Below, one piece after another: positions 26,392 to 32,541 of a stretch of 64,000 bases of DNA; within the stretch, counting starts at the first letter, position 1, and the number at the start of each line of letters is the position of its first letter. The translations under genes were made by a program, and so were the position numbers. Below the pieces are notes generated by a model that saw only the letters and a list, made by a program, of their open reading frames with translations, had not been told where the DNA came from and made no database searches. Origin of the DNA: RGIG3009 sp964433065 (GTDB lineage: Bacteria; Bacillota; Clostridia; Oscillospirales; Acutalibacteraceae); assembly GCA_964433065.1 (NCBI GenBank), contig CAYSPZ010000003.1:1-64000 (forward strand), given 5' to 3'.

Positions 26392-26740
26392 GGGGGCGTA
26401 AAGGTTTCGACGGGGATTGTGAACCGTGGTAAGCGAGTAGCGGTGCGGGACCGCTATAAAACCTGCAACTTTCAAAAATAAACGACAACAATACTGTTGC
26501 TCTCGCGGCCTAATTAGGCTGCCGTCTTTACCCGAAGTACCGCGGTTGGGATAAAGGCGTCGATTAGCGGTGAACGTGAACGGTCGGTTGTCGCACCGAC
26601 CGTCACGCCTTAGCGACTACCGTAACACAAAGCCTGCTTTTCGGCGTTGTGTGAGGGGAATCTCAAATGATCAGCTGCACTCGGAGAAAACCACGGCAAA
26701 TGATTTTCGGACACGGGTTCGATTCCCGTCGCCTCCACCA
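26392..26740 (+). ncRNA. ssrA: Transfer-messenger RNA (tmRNA)
   Basis: Rescues stalled ribosomes. The tRNA-like ends pair (GGGGGCG at 26392 with CGCCTCC at the 3' end) and CCA is encoded. The 5' end has the conserved GGTTTCGACGGGGAT, and the 3' end has a TTCGATT T-loop. The tag frame ends in NDNNTVALAA then TAA. The codon before it is ATA where many tmRNAs have GCA, so the resume codon is unclear. The 3' end is a common prophage attachment site and is used here as the inferred element boundary. Confidence 0.97.
26719..26740. other. Inferred prophage attachment core (attL) in the ssrA 3' end
   Basis: Phage genes begin shortly after the tmRNA 3' end, a frequent integrase target. No second copy of this segment is visible before 64000, so attR and the exact core remain outside the window. 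Confidence 0.4.
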
Positions 26741-26748
26741 AACGCTTA

Positions 26749-26774
26749 AAAACCCGCTCAACGAGTGGGTTTTT
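26749..26774 (+). terminator. Terminator of ssrA
   Basis: The 11-bp stem AAAACCCGCTC/GAGTGGGTTTT (one G-T pair) with loop AAC is followed by T-rich sequence, eight bases after the tmRNA end. Confidence 0.85.
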
Positions 26775-26783
26775 AATTTTCGT

Positions 26784-26805
26784 GTACGAATTTTGTACGA
26801 ATTTT
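26784..26805 (+). repeat. Tandem 11-bp direct repeat next to the inferred attachment site
   Basis: GTACGAATTTT occurs twice head to tail (26784-26794, 26795-26805), 44 bases after the tmRNA end. The position suits integrase arm-type sites. The remainder of 26806-26897 shows no gene. Confidence 0.6.
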
Positions 26806-26897
26806 TCAAAAATTCCCATTTAAAATTCCGTACCGCCTGTATATCGTCTGGAGTTTTCGACAGATTTTCTCTATGCTTTTTGGCGTGGAGGGATTTT

Positions 26898-27245
26898 ATG
26901 TCAATTCCGCAAGAGATCGGTCGAAACATTATTCATTTGCGCAAAAAGAAAAAGATGTCTCAGGAGTGGTTGGCGTTGGAATCGGAAACTGCGGTTTCCT
27001 ATCTACGCGCCATAGAACACGGACTTGCCAATCCGACGATCGAAGTTCTTTCGCGGATATCCGATGTGTTGGATGTTCCGTTGAATCTTCTCGTAACCGT
27101 TGGCATTGCAGATCAGAGCGAACAGGAACCACGTTCACTCACGATCTCCGAAATTGTTTTTATACACCGATCTCAAACCTTTTCCCTCTGCTCCGAGTGC
27201 CAACAGGCACTTGATAACGAACGTCGAAAGTTCGGCGTAAAATAG
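26898..27245 (+). CDS. XRE-family transcriptional regulator
   Basis: 115 aa with an N-terminal helix-turn-helix (MSQEWLALESETAVSYLRAI) of the XRE type and a short C-terminal tail containing a CSEC motif. The start ATG 26898 has GGAGGG upstream. It pairs with the following small gene 12 bases downstream. It could be the lysogeny regulator of the element's left arm or a host gene. Confidence 0.8.
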   Translation: MSIPQEIGRNIIHLRKKKKMSQEWLALESETAVSYLRAIEHGLANPTIEVLSRISDVLDVPLNLLVTVGIADQSEQEPRSLTISEIVFIHRSQTFSLCSECQQALDNERRKFGVK

Positions 27246-27256
27246 GAGCAAGTTTT

Positions 27257-27466
27257 ATGTTATATCAGACACGGGTCGACGAAATTCAAGACGAATGCGG
27301 AAACGTGCATACCGTCTACGGCATAGACGCCTTTCAATGCGTACGATCGGTTCCTGACGTGTTTACTGACGAAGGCAAAGCCGAAGCGTTTGTGAAACGT
27401 TGCAACGAACTTTTGCTCGACCTGTGTCACCTCGACGACGTTATCGAGGATCTGTTGGCAAAATAA
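27257..27466 (+). CDS. Small protein, DUF6514-like
   Basis: A 69-aa acidic protein (QTRVDEIQDECGNVHTVYGI near the start) resembling small DUF6514-type Clostridia proteins; the family call is tentative. AGGAG lies upstream at normal spacing and the gene follows the XRE gene, probably in one transcript. Confidence 0.55.
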   Translation: MLYQTRVDEIQDECGNVHTVYGIDAFQCVRSVPDVFTDEGKAEAFVKRCNELLLDLCHLDDVIEDLLAK

Positions 27467-27468
27467 AA

Positions 27469-27494
27469 AGAACCGCCCGCGCAGCGATTCTTTA
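27469..27494 (+). terminator. Weak terminator after the XRE-small gene pair
   Basis: AGAACCGC pairs with GCGATTCT (one mismatch) three bases after the stop, followed by TTTATCTTTATT. Confidence 0.4.
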
Positions 27495-27511
27495 TCTTTA
27501 TTATCTTAAAC

Positions 27512-27757
27512 TCAATCCGGCTTCACCGAGAAAGAATATAAGAACGATATGCCGTATCCAATATAGAAATAAGTCAAATAATTTGCCAAGAGATGATGGG
27601 CTCCAAACGCAACAAGCCCTAAAATTGCAATCCAAATAATGATAGTTATCCATGATCCCTGAGAGGGGTATTTGATGCTCCCAATGATTTGTGAAAAACC
27701 AAGTGAACCAAAAATCACGGTGATTACAAGAATAACAATCCCAATAAAAATATCCAT
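27512..27757 (-). CDS. 81-aa membrane protein controlled by a structured leader
   Basis: Three likely membrane segments (about residues 3-25, 36-55 and 58-76) and little else; no family recognised. AGGAGG (27766-27771) lies 8 bases before the ATG. Between its promoter (27936-27964) and this ribosome site is a 158-nt structured RNA ending in a terminator, so expression is probably decided by transcription read-through. Confidence 0.75.
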   Translation of the reverse strand: MDIFIGIVILVITVIFGSLGFSQIIGSIKYPSQGSWITIIIWIAILGLVAFGAHHLLANYLTYFYIGYGISFLYSFSVKPD

Positions 27758-27771
27758 TTTTTATACCTCCT

Positions 27772-27929
27772 AAATAAAAAGTGCGCGGTCGAAGCCACGC
27801 ACCGAAAAATGCATAGCCTCGTTAATGTTGCGACACATCTTTCGTAGCCATATAGGTGCAGAAATAGAGGATGCATTTTTGCCAATATAAAATGCACCTA
27901 TTACGGCTTAGCTATTCAGATGTGTCGCA
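27772..27929 (-). ncRNA. Structured leader RNA with attenuator architecture
   Basis: Starts at the predicted +1 and is closed by the 12-bp stem TGCGACACATCT/AGATGTGTCGCA (27918-27929 with 27829-27840). Inside, TAGGTGCA/TGCACCTA and TGCATTTT/AAAATGCA compete for the same bases. The 3' part holds a terminator (27795-27802 with 27781-27788, then TTTTTATTT). An 11-bp alternative hairpin (27810-27820 with 27791-27801) would destroy it. Segment 27867-27875 can pair with the antiterminator arm (27810-27820, 2-base bulge). I do not recognise a known riboswitch class; a free-standing small RNA is the alternative. Confidence 0.6.
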
Positions 27930-27935
27930 GTAAGA

Positions 27936-27964
27936 ATTATACCACCACACATCACAGAAATCAA
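27936..27964 (-). promoter_or_regulatory. Promoter of the leader RNA
   Basis: Reverse strand TTGATT (27959-27964), 17-bp spacer, perfect TATAAT (27936-27941) with an extended TG. Predicted start about 27929, exactly at the first base of the closing stem. Confidence 0.8.
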
Positions 27965-27974
27965 TACAAAGTTT

Positions 27975-27998
27975 AAAGGCGGGTTTTCACCCGCCTTT
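27975..27998. terminator. Terminator hairpin after the HNH-type gene
   Basis: The 10-bp stem AAAGGCGGGT/ACCCGCCTTT with loop TTTC lies four bases beyond the HNH-gene stop. The longer T-run (CCTTTTTG) is on the plus strand, and a weaker one follows on the reverse strand. Confidence 0.75.
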
Positions 27999-28001
27999 TT
28001 G

Positions 28002-28613
28002 TTATTTTTTGAAAACCTCATCTATTGGCAAATTCCTTCTTAATCTGTCGGTCAATGTTGTAGCTGATATTCCGGTTTTTCTCGCCCATTCAGTTATCGT
28101 CAGTGTTTCACCCATATATGTAACCGTATGGTTATTTCTCCGGTTATTCCCTTGCACCTCCATAGTGACCCATCGACAATTATCGGGACAATAATTCCCA
28201 TTAACATCTATTCGGTCCAAGCTTAACCCTTCTTTGTAACCGTGCAAAATTGCCCAACCATAAAACGCTTTAAAATCTTTCCACTCGTCGCAAACGACAA
28301 TACCTCGACCGCCGTAATAACTGTATATGGAAGAGTTCAAATTATAACAACGCTGTCGCATAGACTGCCAAACGGAATATATTTTGCTTCGACTCTGTCC
28401 ATGTTTTAACCCTCTCACCCTGTTCATTTCTTGTACAATACATCCGCACGAACTAGTAGACCCTCGCTTCAAGTAAGACGCAAGCACAACTTTTTCATTA
28501 CCGCACTCACATATACAACGAAAAAGTGATCTTCCCTTGTAGTCAGGGCCAGCGTAAGATAGTACTGTTAATCGACCGAATTTTTGACCAACAAGGTCAA
28601 CCCTCTTACTCAC
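28002..28613 (-). CDS. HNH/AP2-type phage endonuclease-like protein
   Basis: 203 aa. N-terminal cysteine-containing module (FRCICECGNEKVV, SSCGC), then an HNH-like core LSLDRIDVNGNYCPDNCRWV followed by GNNRRN, and a C-terminal NUMOD-like helix-turn-helix (TITEWARKTGISATTLTDRL). Such proteins behave as free-standing homing-type nucleases in phages. It overlaps the upstream 77-aa gene by four bases. Confidence 0.8.
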   Translation of the reverse strand: MSKRVDLVGQKFGRLTVLSYAGPDYKGRSLFRCICECGNEKVVLASYLKRGSTSSCGCIVQEMNRVRGLKHGQSRSKIYSVWQSMRQRCYNLNSSIYSYYGGRGIVVCDEWKDFKAFYGWAILHGYKEGLSLDRIDVNGNYCPDNCRWVTMEVQGNNRRNNHTVTYMGETLTITEWARKTGISATTLTDRLRRNLPIDEVFKK

Positions 28614-28843
28614 TCCGCATCACCGCCGCTTCTTGAAACGAAGGAATAAAGCTCATCACAGCAAATGGAAATATCTTTTTGTACACGGTTGAGCATTTGG
28701 ATTGGCATCACCAAAGCGCTACTTGCGTCCTGTGCCGAATCGTTGAGATTGTTAAACATACCGTCGTTTAACATATTAAATGTTTCACAAAGCATGCACA
28801 ACTCCAAAGATTTCTGATTGAATTTTTCCAACAATTCTTTCAT
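28610..28843 (-). CDS. Hypothetical helical protein (77 aa)
   Basis: Predicted mostly helical and acidic; no family recognised. GGAG precedes the ATG at 28843 and its stop overlaps the start of the HNH-type gene, so the two are co-translated. It lies immediately left of the divergent promoter region at 28871. Confidence 0.65.
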   Translation of the reverse strand: MKELLEKFNQKSLELCMLCETFNMLNDGMFNNLNDSAQDASSALVMPIQMLNRVQKDISICCDELYSFVSRSGGDAE

Positions 28844-28870
28844 AATAAAAAACTCCTCTCAAATTTTGGT

Positions 28871-28899
28871 TTGACAGAAGTTCGCCTATGCAGTATAAT
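28871..28899 (+). promoter_or_regulatory. Perfect-consensus promoter with palindrome around the -10 box
   Basis: TTGACA (28871-28876), 17-bp spacer, TATAAT (28894-28899). Inverted repeat CCTATGCA (28885-28892) and TGCATAGG (28905-28912) brackets the -10 box, which suggests tight repression. Confidence 0.85.
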
Positions 28900-28905
28900 A
28901 GATTT

Positions 28906-28985
28906 GCATAGGGTAAACTCCTATCGCGGCAATAGTGGTAGTCAAACGCTTTGGTCGGTGGATGGCTACCACTATTCTTTATTTT
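28906..28985 (+). ncRNA. Predicted short RNA antisense to the RHH gene's 3' region
   Basis: About 80 nt from the consensus promoter to a terminator formed by the perfect 11-bp stem AATAGTGGTAG/CTACCACTATT (28931-28941 with 28966-28976) followed by CTTTATTTTTG. No convincing reading frame. It is complementary to the leftward mRNA between the RHH gene and the 77-aa gene. Confidence 0.65.
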
Positions 28986-29152
28986 TGTAGACCTTCATAA
29001 ACAACCCGAATTCCCTGTCGAATAATTTCTGCCTTTGTCTTTTGTGTTTTGTTTACACAAAATTCAAGCATCTTAATATCCGCTTCGGATAACCTAATCC
29101 GAGTATTTAAGGTTTTGGGTTCATCCGTAGGTCTACCCATTTTCCTTGCCAC
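28979..29152 (-). CDS. Ribbon-helix-helix DNA-binding protein (57 aa)
   Basis: Begins at GTG 29152 with GAGGTG five bases upstream. The protein starts MARKMGRPTDEPKTLNTRIR and continues with LSEADIKMLEFC, a typical RHH beta strand and helix. Own promoter with an inverted-repeat operator lies upstream (29170-29206), implying autorepression. Confidence 0.82.
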   Translation of the reverse strand: MARKMGRPTDEPKTLNTRIRLSEADIKMLEFCVNKTQKTKAEIIRQGIRVVYEGLQK

Positions 29153-29169
29153 ATACGCACCTCACTTTC

Positions 29170-29206
29170 GTATCCACATAATAACATTTGTGGATACATT
29201 TGTCAA
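29170..29206 (-). promoter_or_regulatory. Promoter and palindromic operator of the RHH gene
   Basis: Reverse strand TTGACA (29201-29206), 17-bp spacer, TATTAT (29178-29183). Perfect 9-bp arms GTATCCACA (29170-29178) and TGTGGATAC (29189-29197) overlap the -10 box and spacer. Confidence 0.8.
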
Positions 29207-29227
29207 GGCCTTTTTTAGAAAAAATTT

Positions 29228-29248
29228 AGCCGCCCTAACAGGGCGGCT
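29228..29248 (-). terminator. Terminator at the end of the phage lysis genes
   Basis: The 9-bp stem AGCCGCCCT/AGGGCGGCT with a 3-base loop is followed by TAAATTTTTTC on the reverse strand and TTTTG on the plus strand. It ends the leftward late transcript. Confidence 0.88.
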
Positions 29249-29259
29249 TTTGTTCACAG

Positions 29260-29460
29260 TCATTCTTTTATTTCAGGTAGACCTTTAATCGAAATTAGAA
29301 GCGATAGTATTCCCGAAAGAAGAGACGCTGAAATTACCAGCCTCCAATCAACCTCCGAGATAATCGCAGACGTACCGATAGTGGCGGCTGCTGTTTCTGC
29401 TACCGTCTTCAAAGCGCGGACTCCTGCGGCTTTTAACCATTTTAAAATTTTCTCGTTCAT
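29260..29460 (-). CDS. Phage holin (r1t-like)
   Basis: 66 aa: charged N-terminus (MNEKILKWLKAAGVRALKTV) with two membrane segments, as in r1t-type holins that open the membrane for the lysin. The start ATG 29460 has AGGAGG upstream. It is the last late gene, after the lysin. Confidence 0.82.
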   Translation of the reverse strand: MNEKILKWLKAAGVRALKTVAETAAATIGTSAIISEVDWRLVISASLLSGILSLLISIKGLPEIKE

Positions 29461-29474
29461 TTTTCTTCCTCCTG

Positions 29475-29762
29475 TTATGTAATGATTTCCCACGTGCTGA
29501 CATCTTCATATATCTTATCGATAAATGAATTCCCTTTGAGCGCCTTATAGGCTTCATACAACATCACGAAATTCTCAAATTCGTACTGTCGTATTTTTGC
29601 GTGTTCCCGATTGTGATAGTAGATGCGCAACATCTCACTGCGCAACTGGCACTTGGTCCCGTTCGCGATCTTCCGAATACTCACGATCACAGGAATGATC
29701 ACGCCAAGCAGAACACCGATCTCGCCGATGAGGGTCACCGCCGTCGTTAAAGACACGACCAT
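29475..29762 (-). CDS. Small phage membrane protein of the lysis module
   Basis: 95 aa with one N-terminal membrane segment (LIGEIGVLLGVIIPVIVSI) and a conserved-looking tail (YEAYKALKGNSFIDKIYEDV) seen in Clostridia phage proteins next to lysins. Possible holin partner; function not established. Confidence 0.65.
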   Translation of the reverse strand: MVVSLTTAVTLIGEIGVLLGVIIPVIVSIRKIANGTKCQLRSEMLRIYYHNREHAKIRQYEFENFVMLYEAYKALKGNSFIDKIYEDVSTWEIIT

Positions 29763-29767
29763 CCCCC

Positions 29768-30598
29768 CTATGCTTTCACGATCTTGATCTGGATACAGTC
29801 GATCGCCTTACCGAACACACCCGCGTACCCGTCACCCGTCGCATTTTTGAGATCCGTACACCAACCGTACCACCCGCCGTTGACTTTCGGAGACACACGA
29901 TATTGCACTTGGTATCCGTCCGCGCCGACCAACTGCATTTGCACCGCGTCGATCGCTTTCCCGCGAACCCCCGCGTGATCGGTATCGTCGACCACCCACG
30001 GCAACCATCCGCCGCCGAGCAGGTGAACACGGTATTTAACAGAACCAACAGACGGCTTTACCATCAACGCGGTCATATTCACGCCCGAAACACCCGCGTA
30101 CCCTTCGGCATTTTTATCGTTGCAATCGGTCACTTCAGGCAACCACTTTTTCGTATACGCCTTATACGTAATGCTCGGCGTTTGCGGCAGCGGGAGATCG
30201 TTTTCAAGGTAAGCCGTCGGGTTGAGGTGTTTGTTGTCGTATCGAACCTCGAAATGCAAGTGCACACCGTAACTGTTCCCCGTATTCCCCATCGTGCCGA
30301 TGACTTGCCCCTGCTTCACCTTTTCGCCGTTTTTTACTTTAACGGTAGCAAGGTGCGCGTATAACGTCGAGTACCCGTAACCGTGATCGAGTTTTACGCA
30401 GTTACCGTAACTGGCGTTTCCCTTTGCGCCCTTGTTGTTTTTGTGTCCCGTCTGGCAGAACACCACTTTACCGTCGGAATGGGCGATGATCGGTTCGCCC
30501 GTCAAATGTTCCCTGCCGAGATCCACCGCCTTGTGTGCCGACGAATACCCCTGCGTAATACGATTTTTTCCTTTTTGTAACACTCTACTTGCCATCAT
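29768..30598 (-). CDS. Endolysin: M23 peptidase with ChW-like repeats
   Basis: 276 aa. N-terminal LytM/M23 zinc peptidase with HKAVDLG and the VHLHFEVRY signature, which cuts peptidoglycan cross-links. The C-terminus carries tandem tryptophan-rich segments (YRVHLLGGGWLPWV, VSPKVNGGWYGW) like clostridial hydrophobic ChW repeats that anchor to the wall. The start is the first of two adjacent ATGs (30598), with GGAGG upstream. Confidence 0.88.
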   Translation of the reverse strand: MMASRVLQKGKNRITQGYSSAHKAVDLGREHLTGEPIIAHSDGKVVFCQTGHKNNKGAKGNASYGNCVKLDHGYGYSTLYAHLATVKVKNGEKVKQGQVIGTMGNTGNSYGVHLHFEVRYDNKHLNPTAYLENDLPLPQTPSITYKAYTKKWLPEVTDCNDKNAEGYAGVSGVNMTALMVKPSVGSVKYRVHLLGGGWLPWVVDDTDHAGVRGKAIDAVQMQLVGADGYQVQYRVSPKVNGGWYGWCTDLKNATGDGYAGVFGKAIDCIQIKIVKA

Positions 30599-30615
30599 TA
30601 CACCTCCGCGTTTTC

Positions 30616-30780
30616 TTATTCGGTTACGAACGACGAATAAAACAGTTCTTTTGCTTCGCCCGAAAGGTACCCGTACCGTTGCGTGTCCTCGATCAACAGA
30701 CACGCATAATCAAAAGTAAACTCCCCTTTTTGGACGCAGTTGATAAATGCGTTGATAACTCTTTTTTCTCTTTTGCTCAT
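30616..30780 (-). CDS. Small phage protein (54 aa)
   Basis: Starts MSKREKRVINAFINCVQKG and ends ELFYSSFVTE; AGGAGG lies upstream of ATG 30780. This kind of tiny gene is common between tail fibre and lysin genes in Firmicutes phages. Function unknown. Confidence 0.7.
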   Translation of the reverse strand: MSKREKRVINAFINCVQKGEFTFDYACLLIEDTQRYGYLSGEAKELFYSSFVTE

Positions 30781-30784
30781 TGTG

Positions 30785-32530
30785 TTAACCTCCTAAAATT
30801 AACGCTTGTAACTCTGCAAACGCTTTATTGATATCGCGGTTATACTCCGCCGTAATCGTGGCACCGTTGTCCGCAAGCAAGGTAACACCCTCGCCTTGCA
30901 GTTTGATGCTGTTTCCATCAACCGTTGTCGAATCTACGTACGGCTCGTAGTCGGTGGCGGTGTCGCCGATTTCAAGTTGGAAGTTAGACAGCACCGCACA
31001 GTAGTCCGCCTCGCTCGCACTCCTATTAAATCGAAGTCCAAGCCGCGCAAAACCCGTCGCTTGTGGAATTTTAATAGAGCAAGTATTTGTATAACTCTCT
31101 TTCGTGTCGATTATAGTATTACTTTGGTCGTATACTACGATTGCCGTCCCTGCGTTCTCGTTTCCGTTTTTTACAGAAAACGTGATCGTCTTTCCTATGT
31201 GTGCCAACAAAAGGGCTTCTAAATATCTAATCGAAATTTGGCAATAGGACGAAGTTGTCAGCGCACTTATAACAGTTCCACTTGATGAGTCGTATGAACA
31301 CCGAGTAAAATCGCTACTGTTTATTTGCGACAAATCCAACAAGTTCTTCCCATACTTTGTGACGGTTCCGACCTTAACCAACTGCGGTTTGAACGTGAAA
31401 TTCTCTATTGAAACACCAGAGGTGTCAACAACGATACGGTATTTAAGCGCAGTGTCGCTAACCGTGAATGTTTTTTCTTTTTCATTACCCATCGAAAGAT
31501 AGACCGATTGGGGAGGATTGTATTCATCGATCAAATATATGAAGATGTTGGTGTGTGCTTTTGTGTTGTTTGCGATTAACTTGTATGTGCCTGATCCTAA
31601 AGAAACACTGATACCTTCAAAATCCGCGCGCTCCGTGGAAGTACCATTCAGCACATATCCACCGTCGCTCGTTTTGGAAAGTGCCACACCGTTTACGGTC
31701 TGTTCTTCAATGCTCGGCAAAAGATTTTGTCGTTCAACCTTTACCGCCACTTCGTGTTCAAGCGGTGCCGCGTCTTTGATCGCTACGGGATTACCTATTA
31801 CCTTACCTTTGAGGACGTTTGACGTTTTGCTATAATCAACAACACCGTCTTTCCCGTCCGTGCCGGGATCTCCTTTATCCCCCTTGTCGCCCTTGTCACC
31901 CTGCTCTCCTTGCAGACCTTGCGGACCGGTATCACCTTTGTCGCCTTTGGGACCTTGTTCGCCCTGTACACCTTGAGGTCCGCGCGGTCCTTGTTCGCCG
32001 GTTGCCGGGACACCCGTACTTTGGTCGCCGAAATGCCACACACCGTCTTTGATATTCGGCATATGTGCCTCCGCGTATTCCCCTGCCTGCGTTGCGTATT
32101 CCGCCGCTTCGTTTGCATCGTCCGTCGCGGTCTCGGCTTCACGCATCACCGCTTGCCAACGCGGGAGCATTTCCCCCATCTGTTCGCCGCTTTCCCGCGC
32201 TTCGAACAAAAGATGTACTTCGGGGTAATGCAATACGTGATCCCCGATCTCCACCAACCGAACGCTCGCAAGCCCCGCCGCCGTCCACGCGGACGGAACC
32301 AAATACACGATCTTCCCGCTACTATTCGGGGTAAGAGTTTCGGTAATGTCATACGCGCCGTTCCCGTCGACGATCTCAATTTGGTATTTCAGCGTTGTAT
32401 CAACCCCCGAAAAGGTGATCTGCGCCGCCTTGTCGTCACCGTAGTACCCCGCCTTTTGCGGCACCGTCGGGGTTACCTTCGGCGTCGCGCGATCTACGGT
32501 ATAATCAATCTTGTAAATTGCTTCTGCCAT
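30785..32530 (-). CDS. Tail fibre/baseplate-type protein with collagen-like region
   Basis: 581 aa. An N-terminal BppU-like beta domain (residues 1 to about 120) is followed by a helical stretch rich in Ala and Glu and a Gly-X-Y collagen-like repeat (about 173-224). The C-terminal domain is beta-rich and probably binds the receptor. The start ATG 32530 has GGAGG upstream. Last structural gene before lysis. Confidence 0.82.
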   Translation of the reverse strand: MAEAIYKIDYTVDRATPKVTPTVPQKAGYYGDDKAAQITFSGVDTTLKYQIEIVDGNGAYDITETLTPNSSGKIVYLVPSAWTAAGLASVRLVEIGDHVLHYPEVHLLFEARESGEQMGEMLPRWQAVMREAETATDDANEAAEYATQAGEYAEAHMPNIKDGVWHFGDQSTGVPATGEQGPRGPQGVQGEQGPKGDKGDTGPQGLQGEQGDKGDKGDKGDPGTDGKDGVVDYSKTSNVLKGKVIGNPVAIKDAAPLEHEVAVKVERQNLLPSIEEQTVNGVALSKTSDGGYVLNGTSTERADFEGISVSLGSGTYKLIANNTKAHTNIFIYLIDEYNPPQSVYLSMGNEKEKTFTVSDTALKYRIVVDTSGVSIENFTFKPQLVKVGTVTKYGKNLLDLSQINSSDFTRCSYDSSSGTVISALTTSSYCQISIRYLEALLLAHIGKTITFSVKNGNENAGTAIVVYDQSNTIIDTKESYTNTCSIKIPQATGFARLGLRFNRSASEADYCAVLSNFQLEIGDTATDYEPYVDSTTVDGNSIKLQGEGVTLLADNGATITAEYNRDINKAFAELQALILGG

Positions 32531-32541
32531 CTTATACCTCC

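Noticed and set aside
27772..28613. HEARO or IscB-type RNA-guided element (structured RNA beside an HNH-type gene)
   Set aside because: The HNH-type protein lacks RuvC and PLMP features, and the RNA has its own promoter after the gene's terminator and leads into another gene.
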